Origin: Spirochaetales bacterium
GTDB taxonomy: Bacteria; Spirochaetota; Spirochaetia; SZUA-6; RPPD01
Direction: 5' to 3'
Assembly: GCA_016934415.1 (NCBI GenBank)
Contig: JAFGSW010000036.1
Location: 27,571 to 91,570 of the forward strand
DNA: 64,000 nucleotides
Below the pieces are notes generated by a model, which was not told the origin of the DNA, did no database searches, and saw only the letters and a program-made list of their open reading frames with translations. Positions 17,430-26,006 of the stretch are shown here, in pieces. A program made the position numbers and the translations under genes. The stretch's first letter is position 1, and each line of letters opens with the position of its first letter.

Positions 17430-19070
17430 CTACAGCTCGAAAAAATGCCTGGCGATGGGCATGCGGCGGCCCATGCCGAAGGCGCGCGGGGAGACTTTCA
17501 GGACCGGCGGGGCTTGGCGGCGCTTGTACTCGGCCCGGCCCACCATCTTTACCACCTTCTCCACCGTGGCGCGCGGGTGGCCCTTGGCGCACAATTCGTC
17601 CACGCTCAAGTTGCCGATGAGGAGGTCGGCAAGGATGCGGTCCAGGAGCTCGTACGGCGGCAGGGTGTCCTGATCGGTCTGGTTATCCTTGAGCTCGGCG
17701 GTGGGCGCCTTGGTGAGAATCGATTCGGGGATGACCTCCCCGTCGCGGTTCATTTCGCGGGCGAGCGCGTAGACGTCGGTCTTGAAGAGGTCGCCGATGA
17801 CGGCCAGGCTCCCGCACATGTCGCCGTAGAGCGTGCAGTAGCCGGTGGCGAGCTCGCTCTTGTTCCCGGTGTTGAGGAGCACGGAATCGAACTTGTTGGC
17901 GTAAGCCATGAGAAAAAGGCTGCGGATCCGCGCCTGGATGTTCTCCTCGGTGACGTCCGGCGCGCGCCCGGCGAACACCGGCGCCAGGGACTGGAGCACG
18001 CGCGGGAAGACCGATTCGATGCTCACAACATCGAAACCGACGCCCAAGTTGGCGGCGAGCAGGCGCGCGTCGGCGAGGCTTTGCGGCGAGGAATACCGCG
18101 ACGGCAGCGCGAAAGCGTGCACGTTCTCCGGTCCCGCGGCGCGCGCGGCCAGGACCGCCACGAGGGCCGAATCGATCCCGCCGGAAAGACCGAGGTGCAC
18201 GCGTTTGAAGCCGCACTTGGCGAGGTAATCCCTGAGGCCGAGCACGAGGGCACGCCCGATCTCGTCGCAGCGGCCGAGGGGCGGCGGGGCCTCCCCGCCG
18301 GTCTTCTCGGTGTCGACGACGAGCGTGTCCTCGGCGAAGGGCGCGGCCGCGGCCTCGACGCGCCCCAGCCGCGATACGAAGAACGACTGCCCGTCGAAAA
18401 TGAGGCTGTCATTGCCCCCGACCATGTTGACGTAGCAGACCGGCACGCCCGAGGAGCGGCTCAGGTCCGTGACCAGGCCGCGGCGCACGTCAAGCTTGCC
18501 CGCGTAATAAGGCGATGCCGAGGGCACGAGCAGGAGCTCGGCGCCCAGATCGAGGAGCTCCTTCACCGGGTCGACCGGGTACCGGAGGGCGGCGCGCCGT
18601 TCCTTCTCCCACCACACGTCCTCGCAAACGGCGATGCCGATCCGCTTCCCCTTGAACGGGAAAATGCGCCGCTCCGCGGCCGGCTCGAAATAGCGCGCCT
18701 CGTCGAAGACGTCGTAGGTCGGCAGCAGCGTTTTCGCCTGGGTGAACTGGATCTTGTTCCCGTGAATGAGGGAGACGGCATTGACGAGCCCTTTGCCGCG
18801 CCCGGTGCGGTTCTTGTCGATGTAGCCCACGACGATGCCGAGCCCGGCCGGCGCGCGATGCTGGAAAAAACGTACGGCTTTCAGGCACTCGTCCGTGAAG
18901 CGCTCCTGGTCCAGAAGATCGAGCGGCGGATAGCCGCACACGCACAATTCCGGAAACACGGCCAGGTCGGCGCCGGCCTTGTCCGCGGCCTCCGCCATGG
19001 CGACCATTTTTTCGGCGTTTCCTTGGAAATCGGCGATGGTGCTGTTGAGCTGGAGCAGGGCGATTTTCAT
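17430..19070 (-). CDS. nadE: Glutamine-dependent NAD+ synthetase
   Basis: About 546 residues, the long two-domain form. N-terminal nitrilase-like glutaminase domain with the Glu-Lys-Cys triad (FPELCVCGYP; AKTLLPTYDVFDE; VCEDVWW), then a C-terminal ATP-pyrophosphatase domain with the PP-loop LSGGIDSALVAVLA. It amidates nicotinic acid adenine dinucleotide to NAD+ using ammonia from glutamine, channelled between domains. The track ORF extends 50 codons too far; MKIALLQLNS at 19070 is the family's normal start and has GGGAGGA about 11 bases upstream. The upstream extension runs through a palindromic repeat. A 618-residue antisense ORF across this gene is a shadow. Confidence 0.95.
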   Translation of the reverse strand: MKIALLQLNSTIADFQGNAEKMVAMAEAADKAGADLAVFPELCVCGYPPLDLLDQERFTDECLKAVRFFQHRAPAGLGIVVGYIDKNRTGRGKGLVNAVSLIHGNKIQFTQAKTLLPTYDVFDEARYFEPAAERRIFPFKGKRIGIAVCEDVWWEKERRAALRYPVDPVKELLDLGAELLLVPSASPYYAGKLDVRRGLVTDLSRSSGVPVCYVNMVGGNDSLIFDGQSFFVSRLGRVEAAAAPFAEDTLVVDTEKTGGEAPPPLGRCDEIGRALVLGLRDYLAKCGFKRVHLGLSGGIDSALVAVLAARAAGPENVHAFALPSRYSSPQSLADARLLAANLGVGFDVVSIESVFPRVLQSLAPVFAGRAPDVTEENIQARIRSLFLMAYANKFDSVLLNTGNKSELATGYCTLYGDMCGSLAVIGDLFKTDVYALAREMNRDGEVIPESILTKAPTAELKDNQTDQDTLPPYELLDRILADLLIGNLSVDELCAKGHPRATVEKVVKMVGRAEYKRRQAPPVLKVSPRAFGMGRRMPIARHFFEL

Positions 19071-19096
19071 GCGCGGCGCGTCCTCCCTACGAAGCT

Positions 19097-19121
19097 GTTG
19101 AAAAAGCTCAACTTTTTCAAC
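19097..19121. repeat. Palindromic repeat GTTGAAAAAG-CTCAA-CTTTTTCAAC
   Basis: A perfect 10-base stem with a 5-base loop in the nadE leader region. The same 25-base core occurs, with a longer stem, at 63862-63886, so it is a dispersed element and not simply a terminator. Confidence 0.8.
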
Positions 19122-19297
19122 AACCTGATAACGGGTTTTCACTATACAGCCAAAAACGATTTGATCCAAGCCGTGCGGACCGGGAGGAATATCGCATGGC
19201 TTTTTTCCCCGGCTTTTCACGTGCTCCCAAGATTGCGATTTTTTGGGACTGTAATTAAATGCCGTATTGATAATTGCCGCCGTTGCCGGCCCACAGG

Positions 19298-19326
19298 TTG
19301 ACGATCCACGGGCAACTCGCTACTAT
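19298..19326 (+). promoter_or_regulatory. Sigma70-type promoter for the SDR-like gene
   Basis: TTGACG, 17-base spacer, TACTAT. The expected transcription start (about 19333) nearly coincides with the ATG at 19336, implying a leaderless message. Confidence 0.5.
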
Positions 19327-19335
19327 GAGCGGCTG

Positions 19336-19980
19336 ATGCAATCCGTCCTCGTCACTGATACGCACAAACCGCTCGGCCTCAATCTCGTCAAAGCGTTTGC
19401 GCAAAAGGGATTGAATGTGGTGGCCGCCCCGTCGGACGAGCCCGAAGAAAACTCCCGTAAAAAACCGTACGACGCTTTCAAGAAAAAGCCGGTGGCGGTC
19501 GTTCCCTGGAACCGCTCATCGCCCCTCTCGTCCAAAAACCTGATCCTGCGCGGCCTCCAGCGGTTCCCGGACCTCGACGCGGCGCTCATCCTGCTCCCGC
19601 CCCTGCCGCCGGGATCGCCGTTCTCCGAGCTCAAATACCTGGACGTGGAGACCGTGCTCGACATCTGGCTCAAGGGCTCGATCCTCCTCGCCCGCGACCT
19701 GTTCGGCCATTTCGCCGGCATGAAAGGCGGTTCCCTCTCGTTCGTCAGCCTCTCCCTGCCCAAGAGCGCCGGCGTATCGCTCCTCGACGACCTCTGCCGC
19801 GAAGCCGTGCTCGTTATATGGAAAGATTTGCTCAAAGACGCCAGGGCGAGCGGCATCGCCCTTAATGTCTTCCTTTCACGAGCTACGGACGCCCGGGCAT
19901 ACGCCGAATTCATCGCCAAGACATCCACGGAGAAATGTAACAAGCCCGGCGGTAGGCTGTTTTATTTTCAGTGGAAATGA
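19336..19980 (+). CDS. Degenerate SDR/NAD(P)-binding-like protein
   Basis: About 214 residues. The start MQSVLVTDTHKPLGLNLVKAFAQKG looks like the first beta-alpha unit of a short-chain dehydrogenase, but the glycine-rich loop is altered (TDTHKPLG) and no YxxxK catalytic pair is found. Other SDR-like elements are an alternating hydrophobic strand DAALILLPPLPPG and GGSLSFVSLSLP. It is therefore probably a non-catalytic Rossmann protein or a very divergent SDR. The track ORF begins at 19267, but the first 23 residues overlap the presumed promoter; ATG 19336 is preferred. Divergent from nadE. Function unknown. Confidence 0.65.
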   Translation: MQSVLVTDTHKPLGLNLVKAFAQKGLNVVAAPSDEPEENSRKKPYDAFKKKPVAVVPWNRSSPLSSKNLILRGLQRFPDLDAALILLPPLPPGSPFSELKYLDVETVLDIWLKGSILLARDLFGHFAGMKGGSLSFVSLSLPKSAGVSLLDDLCREAVLVIWKDLLKDARASGIALNVFLSRATDARAYAEFIAKTSTEKCNKPGGRLFYFQWK

Positions 19981-20003
19981 TACGCCTCCGACAACCGATA
20001 GAT

Positions 20004-20037
20004 TCGGGAATTCCCGATTGCGAAGATGTAGTATAAT
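20004..20037 (+). promoter_or_regulatory. Palindrome plus -10 element upstream of the 20065 lipoprotein
   Basis: A perfect -10 (TATAAT, 20032-20037) has no good -35; instead a perfect 14-base palindrome TCGGGAATTCCCGA (20004-20017) occupies that position. This arrangement would suit an activator-dependent or repressed promoter. Confidence 0.4.
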
Positions 20038-20064
20038 CAATGATGACAACGTGAAAGGGTGTGC

Positions 20065-20772
20065 ATGAAGTTATTTCGATTGTCCATCCCGCTTTTAGTC
20101 GGCGCACTGCTTCTCGCCTGCACCGCCTCCACCTCGATCACCTTAAGCGGGGACGGCGGGGGCGCGTGCGATTTCCGCCTGAGGCTGGAGAAACCCTTCG
20201 TCGATTACCTGCTCGACATCGGGGAGGCCGGCGGATTGTTCACCGACCGGGCGAAGGCCGTCATCTTCGACCTGGCCCAAATCGAGAAAAAACTGAAGCG
20301 GTACGACGGCGTGACGATCGCCCGACTCCGCGCTCCGTCGGCAGGCGAGCTCGACATCTCCTTCACGTTCAAGAACCTGGACATCTTCACCCGTCCGGGA
20401 GACCTTTCGCCGAACGGGAGCCTGCTCGCGGTTTCAAACGGCGAACGGAAATCGATTCGCCTGCGTCTCGACAAGGGGACGGTCAACTCGATTCTCACTT
20501 CGTTCATCAAGGTAAAGGGCTCCGAAGTTGAATATTTCCTCCCGCGCTCGGGAGAGACGAAAGCGGACTACTACGACAACCTGGACTTCGCTTTCGACGG
20601 GGGAGGGGCGCTATTCAGAAAATCGACTATTGTCATGCTCGTCAGCGTGTACGGAAAGATTCTTGACCACAACGGCGAATTGAAGAGCCCCTCTTCCGTA
20701 CGGTTCAGCGTGCCGTTGGAGAGCGTGCTCTTCCTGGACAAGCCTGTGGAATACTCAATTGTCTATGAATAA
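20065..20772 (+). CDS. Lipoprotein of unknown function
   Basis: About 235 residues. A lipoprotein signal peptide ends LLLACTAS, giving a lipidated Cys near residue 16. The mature chain contains a segment (TSITLSGDGGGACDFRLRLEKPFVDYLLDI) and later beta-rich parts (FLPRSGETKADYYDNLDFAFDGGG). I recognise no family. The ATG at 20065 (two codons into the track ORF) follows AAAGGG. The gene stands alone between the SDR-like gene and the tRNA-Arg locus. Confidence 0.75.
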   Translation: MKLFRLSIPLLVGALLLACTASTSITLSGDGGGACDFRLRLEKPFVDYLLDIGEAGGLFTDRAKAVIFDLAQIEKKLKRYDGVTIARLRAPSAGELDISFTFKNLDIFTRPGDLSPNGSLLAVSNGERKSIRLRLDKGTVNSILTSFIKVKGSEVEYFLPRSGETKADYYDNLDFAFDGGGALFRKSTIVMLVSVYGKILDHNGELKSPSSVRFSVPLESVLFLDKPVEYSIVYE

Positions 20773-20971
20773 CACACTCTTCTTGAGGCTTTATTGTGAG
20801 GAGGACACGGAGAACACAGAGGGAAGAGGAGCACATGGAGAGGAAAGAAAAGTATCAAAAAATTCCCTTACTCTATCCTGCCATTCTTAACTTGATATTC
20901 CTCACTCTCACTTTCTTCTCCGTGTTCTTCATGTCCTCTCGATGAGCGTATAGGTCCAGAGGTATATACGA
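20773..20971. repeat. Intergenic region with imperfect ACACGGAG inverted repeat
   Basis: GAGGACACGGAGAACACAGAG (20801-20821) matches the reverse complement of 20918-20938 at 18 of 21 positions. A related CACGAAG motif set occurs at 33541-33720. No gene is seen in this region. Confidence 0.5.
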
Positions 20972-21001
20972 TTGACACGGGTATCATTCTCTTATTACAC
21001 T
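20972..21001 (+). promoter_or_regulatory. Promoter of tRNA-Arg
   Basis: Consensus -35 TTGACA, 18-base spacer, TACACT, placed 12 bases before the tRNA gene. Confidence 0.7.
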
Positions 21002-21012
21002 TTACATCGCTC

Positions 21013-21086
21013 GCCCCAGTAGCTCAGTTGGATAGAGCATCGGTTTCCTAAACCGGTGGCCGTGCGTTCAAGTCGCGCCTGGGGCA
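21013..21086 (+). tRNA. tRNA-Arg (anticodon CCT)
   Basis: A complete 74-base cloverleaf: acceptor GCCCCAG/CTGGGGC, D-arm GCTC..GAGC, anticodon loop TTCCTAA giving CCT (reads AGG), T-arm with TTCAAGT loop, discriminator A. CCA is not encoded. The holA gene follows in opposite orientation 18 bases away. Confidence 0.95.
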
Positions 21087-21104
21087 TTTTCTTTTTCCCG
21101 CCGG

Positions 21105-22103
21105 TCAGGTAAGCGCCGCATATTTCAAGAGCGGCCTCTGTTTCACGAAATCGTAAATGAAAAGCTCGAGCAGTATCCGGTGTACGTTCTGATTGTGAGC
21201 CCGGACCAGGGGGTCGAACCGGGAAACGACGGCCGTGCCGTGAAGGAGCTCTTCCAGGCGGAAATTGGCGCACGCGTCGCCGTACAGCTTCTGCTGCCGT
21301 TTGGATCTCACCGACAGCTTCTGGAACGCCTGTTCCCGGGGGACGCCGCGGTCGAGGAGCAGAAAGAACTGCACGAGATTGTTGAGCTGCCAGCTCACGC
21401 CCGAGAGAATGCGGACCGCATCCTCGTCGCGCGAGAGGAGCATCTTGTCGAGGATTTCCAGGCAGACCGCGAAGTCGCGCCGGACGAGGCCTGAAAAGAG
21501 CGTAAACACGTTTTCTTCCTTGCCGTGGAAGACGTACTGCTCAATGTGTTCGTATCGGATCGCGCCTTCCTTGCCGAAGAAGAGCGCGAGCCGCTCGCAG
21601 ACGGTCGCCAGTTCCCGGGTGTTGTTTTCCACCGTCTCGCACAGGAAATCGAGCGCCTCCTCCTCGACGGCCAGACCGCGTTTCGTGAAGAACGATTTCA
21701 CCCAGCCGCGTTTCTGGTGCTCCAAAAGTTCCCAGAATATCTTCCGGTTGGCCAGCGGGATCCGTTCCTCGAGCCCGGAGGAGGACAGTCGCGTCTCATC
21801 CGAGCACAGGACGAGCAGGCTGTCGGCCGACGGGCGTTCCAGATAGCCCGAGAGAAGAACGGCGTCGCCTTTCGGGAGGGCTTCCGCTCCATAGACGATG
21901 ACGACCTTGTATTCGGAAAAGAGCAGCCGGTTCTGAAGCAGCGAGACGATCTCCAGGGCGGGCGTCTCGGGCACGAAGAATTTGTACACCTCGGGCGCGG
22001 CCCGCCGCTCTTTTACGGTCCCCGCAACGAGCGAGCGGATGAATTCGTCCTTTTCCCCCGTTTCGGGGCCGAGGAGAAGCCAGGCGGACGGTTTAGCGGT
22101 CAT
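21105..22103 (-). CDS. holA: DNA polymerase III delta subunit
   Basis: 332 residues, the normal HolA length. N-terminal nucleotide-binding-like domain without a functional P-loop (WLLLGPETGEKDEFI), an FSEYKVVIVYGAEALPK strand-helix typical of the family, and the C-terminal clamp-loader collar helices (LSGVSWQLNNLVQFFLLLDRG; HNQNVHRILLELFIYDF). Delta opens the beta sliding clamp during loading. The start overlaps the 3' end of lexA by 11 bases, so it is the last gene of the ntrY-ntrX-lexA-holA transcript. The tRNA-Arg gene converges on its 3' end. Confidence 0.9.
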   Translation of the reverse strand: MTAKPSAWLLLGPETGEKDEFIRSLVAGTVKERRAAPEVYKFFVPETPALEIVSLLQNRLLFSEYKVVIVYGAEALPKGDAVLLSGYLERPSADSLLVLCSDETRLSSSGLEERIPLANRKIFWELLEHQKRGWVKSFFTKRGLAVEEEALDFLCETVENNTRELATVCERLALFFGKEGAIRYEHIEQYVFHGKEENVFTLFSGLVRRDFAVCLEILDKMLLSRDEDAVRILSGVSWQLNNLVQFFLLLDRGVPREQAFQKLSVRSKRQQKLYGDACANFRLEELLHGTAVVSRFDPLVRAHNQNVHRILLELFIYDFVKQRPLLKYAALT

Positions 22104-22701
22104 AACGGCGTATGATGCATACGAGCCTTCCGAGGATTTTCACGTCCTGGGAAAAGATCGGCGCGAAAGATGCGTTCTCAGCCTTGAGCATGATGCGGTT
22201 TTTCTGCCGGAAGAAGCGTTTCAGAGTGACGGCTTCATCGATGAGGGCGACGACGATGTCGCCGTTCTCAGCGTGATTGCGATGGTTGATGACGGCGATG
22301 TCCCCGTCCAGGATCCCCGCGTCCTGCATGCTGTCGCCTTTGACGTTAAGCACGAAGTACCTGCCCTTGCCCAGGAATTGCGCCGGCACCCGGATGGTTC
22401 CGTCGAAATTCTCCGCCGCGAAAAGCGGCTTGCCGGCGGCGACGGTCCCCAGGACCGGGAGCTTGGTGATTTTGTCGCTCTCCTCCCCCTCGTCCAGCAC
22501 CACCTCGATGGCGCGGGACCGGTTGTCGTGGCACTTGAGGCACTTCTTTTTCTCGAGAGCCTTGATGTGGTCGTAGGCTCCCTTTACCGAAATCTTGAAC
22601 TTGTCCGCCACCTCGCGGATGGTGGGCGGGTATTTATGCGCGTCGATGAAGTCCTTGATGAATGTGAGCACTTCTTTTTGTTTGGCGGTCAACCCCTTCA
22701 T
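22093..22701 (-). CDS. lexA: SOS repressor LexA
   Basis: 202 residues. N-terminal winged helix-turn-helix (MKGLTAKQKEVLTFI; PPTIREVADKFKISVKGAYDHIKALEKK) and C-terminal S24 self-cleavage domain: scissile Ala-Gly in GTVAAGKPLF, nucleophile Ser in KGDSMQDAGI and general-base Lys in AVTLKRFF. RecA-stimulated cleavage would relieve repression of DNA-damage genes. It overlaps ntrX by 4 bases and holA by 11, so its own expression probably depends on the ntrYX promoter; no palindromic operator was recognised immediately upstream, since that position is coding. Confidence 0.95.
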   Translation of the reverse strand: MKGLTAKQKEVLTFIKDFIDAHKYPPTIREVADKFKISVKGAYDHIKALEKKKCLKCHDNRSRAIEVVLDEGEESDKITKLPVLGTVAAGKPLFAAENFDGTIRVPAQFLGKGRYFVLNVKGDSMQDAGILDGDIAVINHRNHAENGDIVVALIDEAVTLKRFFRQKNRIMLKAENASFAPIFSQDVKILGRLVCIIRRYDR

Positions 22702-24068
22702 TTTCCCCTCTCGACCGTGATACCGTATTTCTTGAGCTTGCTGTGGAGATTGCTCGGGTAGAGACCGAGCGCCTGCGCGGTCTTGGAAATGTTGCTCTTG
22801 TGCTCATGCAGTTTCCGTGTGATGAATTCCTTCTCAAACTCCTCTTTGGCTTGATTCAGATTAAGGTGTTCGAATTCCTTGAGGCGCGCCGTGTCCCGTT
22901 CGGTGGACATCGCGCCCAGGTACTGGGCGACGGCCGCTTCCGATATGACCGGTTCCTCGGTCATGATGTTCACCCGCTCCATGAAGTTCTTGAGTTCGCG
23001 GATGTTGCCGGGCCAGGCGTAGGCTTCGAGCGTGCGCATGGCGTTTTCCGAAAGCGTCCGGGGCTCGCTCACCTTGGGCGGCTTGTATTTTTCCATGAAA
23101 TAGGAGATGAGAAACGGGAGGTCTGACAGGCGCTCGCGGAGCGGCGGGACGAAGACGGGAATGACATTGAGCCGGAAGAAGAGATCCTCGCGGAAGCGAC
23201 CCGCCTTGATCTCCTTCTGGATGTCCTTATTGGTCGCCGCGATGATCCGCACATCGACCTCGATCTTTTCCTCTCCACCGACGCGCTCGAAGGTGAGCTC
23301 CTGGATAACGCGTAGAACCTTGGCCTGGGCGCTTAAGGAAAGGTCGGCCACCTCGTCCAGGAAGATGCTCCCCCGGTGGGCGAGTTCGAATCTCCCCTTG
23401 CGCTGGGCCACGGCCGAGGTGAAGGCTCCCTTCTCGTGGCCGAAAAGCTCGCTTTCGATCAGCGTGTCGGGAATCGCGGCGCAATTCACTTCCACGAACG
23501 GGCCGGCAGCGCGCCGGCTTTTCAAGTGGATGGCGCGGGCCACGAGCTCCTTGCCCGTGCCATTCTCCCCGAGGATAAGAATACGGGCGTCGGAGGCTGC
23601 GCTCTGATCGATGATGGCCCGGATCTTTTGCATGGACTCGCTCTCGCCCACCATGCGATCCTCTATGAAGAGCGTGTTTTTAAGGTTGCGGTTTTCCTTG
23701 CGCAGGCCTTCGAGGGCCAGGGCATTGCGCACGACGGTGATGGTGCGCTCGAGCGACAGCGGCTTTTCGAGGAAATCGAACGCGCCGATCTTCACGGCGT
23801 TGACCGCCAAATCGATGTTGGCGTGGCCGGAAATAATGATCACCTCGATGTCGGGGAAGTCGGTTTTCAGTTTTTTCAAGACGTCGATGCCGCCCATGTT
23901 GGGGAGCCACACGTCGAGGATGACGAGATCGACAGGGTTGGTTTCAAGAAGCGACAGTCCCCGCAGGCCGTCCTCGGCGAGGAGCACGTCGTATCCCTCG
24001 TCGGCGAGCACGTCCTTGAGCACGGACCGGATTCCCTGTTCGTCGTCAATGATCAAAATGGAAGGCAT
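22698..24068 (-). CDS. Sigma54-dependent response regulator, NtrC/NtrX type
   Basis: 456 residues. Receiver domain (residues 1-120) with acidic pocket IIDDE and phospho-acceptor Asp in LVILDVWLPN; AAA+ domain with Walker A GENGTGKE, the sigma54-contact loop GAFTSA (consensus GAFTGA), and Walker B SIFLDEV; C-terminal Fis-type helix-turn-helix (ALGLYPSNLHSKLKKYGI). It activates RpoN-dependent promoters after phosphorylation. Its start is directly after the stop of the membrane histidine kinase (TAA-ATG), so they are partners. The rpoN gene is in this same window. The G-to-S change in the loop is noted as possibly affecting sigma54 contact. Confidence 0.93.
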   Translation of the reverse strand: MPSILIIDDEQGIRSVLKDVLADEGYDVLLAEDGLRGLSLLETNPVDLVILDVWLPNMGGIDVLKKLKTDFPDIEVIIISGHANIDLAVNAVKIGAFDFLEKPLSLERTITVVRNALALEGLRKENRNLKNTLFIEDRMVGESESMQKIRAIIDQSAASDARILILGENGTGKELVARAIHLKSRRAAGPFVEVNCAAIPDTLIESELFGHEKGAFTSAVAQRKGRFELAHRGSIFLDEVADLSLSAQAKVLRVIQELTFERVGGEEKIEVDVRIIAATNKDIQKEIKAGRFREDLFFRLNVIPVFVPPLRERLSDLPFLISYFMEKYKPPKVSEPRTLSENAMRTLEAYAWPGNIRELKNFMERVNIMTEEPVISEAAVAQYLGAMSTERDTARLKEFEHLNLNQAKEEFEKEFITRKLHEHKSNISKTAQALGLYPSNLHSKLKKYGITVERGK

Positions 24069-25844
24069 TTACGCGTTCTCCATCGGCACATCGATGAAAA
24101 AAGTTGTCCCCAACCCTTTTTTCGTCTCGAACCATACATTGCCGTTGTGGTCGAATACGATGCGCTCGACGATCGACAGCCCGAGGCCCGTTCCGCCTTT
24201 CTTCGTCGTGAAATACGGATTGAACACGAAGCCCTGAATGGATTCGTCGATCCCGGTCCCGTTGTCTCGCACTTGAATTCTACAGTAGTCGGTTTTCCCC
24301 TTTTTGACAAGGTCCGCGCGGATGAAGACGGTTCCTCCTCCAGGCAACGCGTGAAAGGCGTTCACGATGAGATTGGCGAAGACCTGCTTGAACTGGTTGG
24401 GATCGACCGAAATGACGAGGGATGGATCCACGGAGTCGGCGCTGATGGCGACATTGGCGGCCAGGGTGGCGTAGACGGACACCACCTCGGAAACGAGGGA
24501 TTTGAGGCTCACCCGTTCCCGCCGCGGATCGGGAAGCTTGGCGAAATCGTTGAATTCCTTGAGCATTTTATCGAGGTTGTTCACCTCGAGGATGATCGCC
24601 TGCACCGAATTCTCGACGACGCTCCGCAGATCCTCCCCTCCCGCTTCCTGAGAATCAAATTTTTTCCTGATCCGCTCCGCCGCCAGCTTGATGGGCGTGA
24701 GCGGATTTTTGATCTCATGCGCCAGCCGCTGGGCGATTTCCTGCCAGGCCGCGATCTTCTCCGTCTTGAGGAGTTTCTTCTTGGACGCGTCGAGCTCGCT
24801 CACCATGCCGTTGAAGGAATCGATCAGGTTGGCGAGCTCGTCGCCGGAACGGGCGAGAATACGGATCGACAGATCGCCCTGGGCCACCCGCCGGGTGGCC
24901 TCCTCAAGGTTGATGATCGGCCGGATGATCTCTTCGGAAAGGAGGAAACTCACGATGATGGACAGGAGAAGGATGGGAAAGGAGAAGAAGAAATAAAAGA
25001 GGATGATGCCCGTCTGGAGCATCCCCTTGAAACGCGTGAGCTGCTCGAAGATCTCCTTGGATTCCGACAGGCGCTGCGCCTCGGCGTCGAAACCGCGCGG
25101 CAGAGTGATCCCGAAGACGACGTAAAGCGGAGCGCCTCCCCGCCGAGCCACGTACAGGTAGCGGAAGACGGTGGAGTCGCCCTTTTCCGACTTGGGGAGC
25201 AGGCCCGAGACGGTGTCCGGTCCCGTCGCGATCCGCAGACGGGCCTCCGGGATCCCGGCGAAGAACGTCTCCTCGCCCCGCGCGTTAAACACTTCGAGCG
25301 ACTGGATTTCCGGGTTCACGGTGCGGACGTTTTCCCAGACGGCGCGGGGATTTGAGGCCGCCGGCCCGACGAGTTGGGGGAGGAGCGGGCTCGCGCCGAA
25401 GGTGCGCAGGTTGTTCACCTTCCCTTGATAGTAATCGATCGCGATCCGCCACGCGCTCTTGAACACGTCGTTCACCTGGGTGATGAACTGGGCGTTGATG
25501 AGTGAATTGAGGAACGTGACGGCGAGCGTCGTCTGGGGAACGGCGGAAAGCACCGCGATGAGGGCGAAAAAGAGGATCAGCCTGAGCTTGAACCTCGCGC
25601 CCGGCGTTTTCTTGATCCTTTCGCGGAGAAGCTTCACGACATTGACGACGATCATTCCAAGAAGCACGAGGGGCAGCACGATGAGGGCGGCAATGACGAG
25701 AATATTGGCGACCGGCTGAGCGCTCGTGATATTAAGAATGATCTGCTGGGAAAAGACGATGATGACGGCGATGAGGATGATGTAGAAAAGGATCATCACG
25801 AGGAGAATGACAGAGGTGGAACTGCCGGTTGTTTTCAAACGCAC
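24069..25844 (-). CDS. NtrY-type membrane sensor histidine kinase
   Basis: 591 residues starting with GTG. Several transmembrane helices near the N-terminus (LLVMILFYIILIAVIIVF; ILVIAALIVLPLVLLGMIVV) and another around residue 285 (ILFYFFFSFPILLLSIIVSFLL), an extracytoplasmic sensor part between them, then a HAMP-like linker (IIRPIINLEEATRRVAQGDLSI), the phospho-acceptor His in RLAHEIKNPLTPIK and an ATP-binding domain (GGGTVFIRADLV, VRDNGTGI, GTGLGLSIV). It phosphorylates the downstream NtrX-like regulator. The signal sensed is unknown; the DUF4390-like gene next upstream is a frequent neighbour of this kinase type. Confidence 0.93.
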   Translation of the reverse strand: MRLKTTGSSTSVILLVMILFYIILIAVIIVFSQQIILNITSAQPVANILVIAALIVLPLVLLGMIVVNVVKLLRERIKKTPGARFKLRLILFFALIAVLSAVPQTTLAVTFLNSLINAQFITQVNDVFKSAWRIAIDYYQGKVNNLRTFGASPLLPQLVGPAASNPRAVWENVRTVNPEIQSLEVFNARGEETFFAGIPEARLRIATGPDTVSGLLPKSEKGDSTVFRYLYVARRGGAPLYVVFGITLPRGFDAEAQRLSESKEIFEQLTRFKGMLQTGIILFYFFFSFPILLLSIIVSFLLSEEIIRPIINLEEATRRVAQGDLSIRILARSGDELANLIDSFNGMVSELDASKKKLLKTEKIAAWQEIAQRLAHEIKNPLTPIKLAAERIRKKFDSQEAGGEDLRSVVENSVQAIILEVNNLDKMLKEFNDFAKLPDPRRERVSLKSLVSEVVSVYATLAANVAISADSVDPSLVISVDPNQFKQVFANLIVNAFHALPGGGTVFIRADLVKKGKTDYCRIQVRDNGTGIDESIQGFVFNPYFTTKKGGTGLGLSIVERIVFDHNGNVWFETKKGLGTTFFIDVPMENA

Positions 25845-26006
25845 GCGCGGAACCTTTCAATGTTGCAAAGCCGATCAGATCATGTACAAAATTGTCTGCC
25901 GCCTCGTTGTACGAAGCGTATCACACAGGCGTATTTCTTTCCAGTCGTCATGCTCAACGCCGAGGGAAAACCGGATGATGAAAGACTTGCCTTCTTCAGG
26001 GTCAGG

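Noticed and set aside
17445-19301. 618-residue plus-strand ORF
   Set aside because: It is antisense to the well-supported nadE gene and has shadow-type composition (Ala, Arg, Gly, Glu, no motifs).
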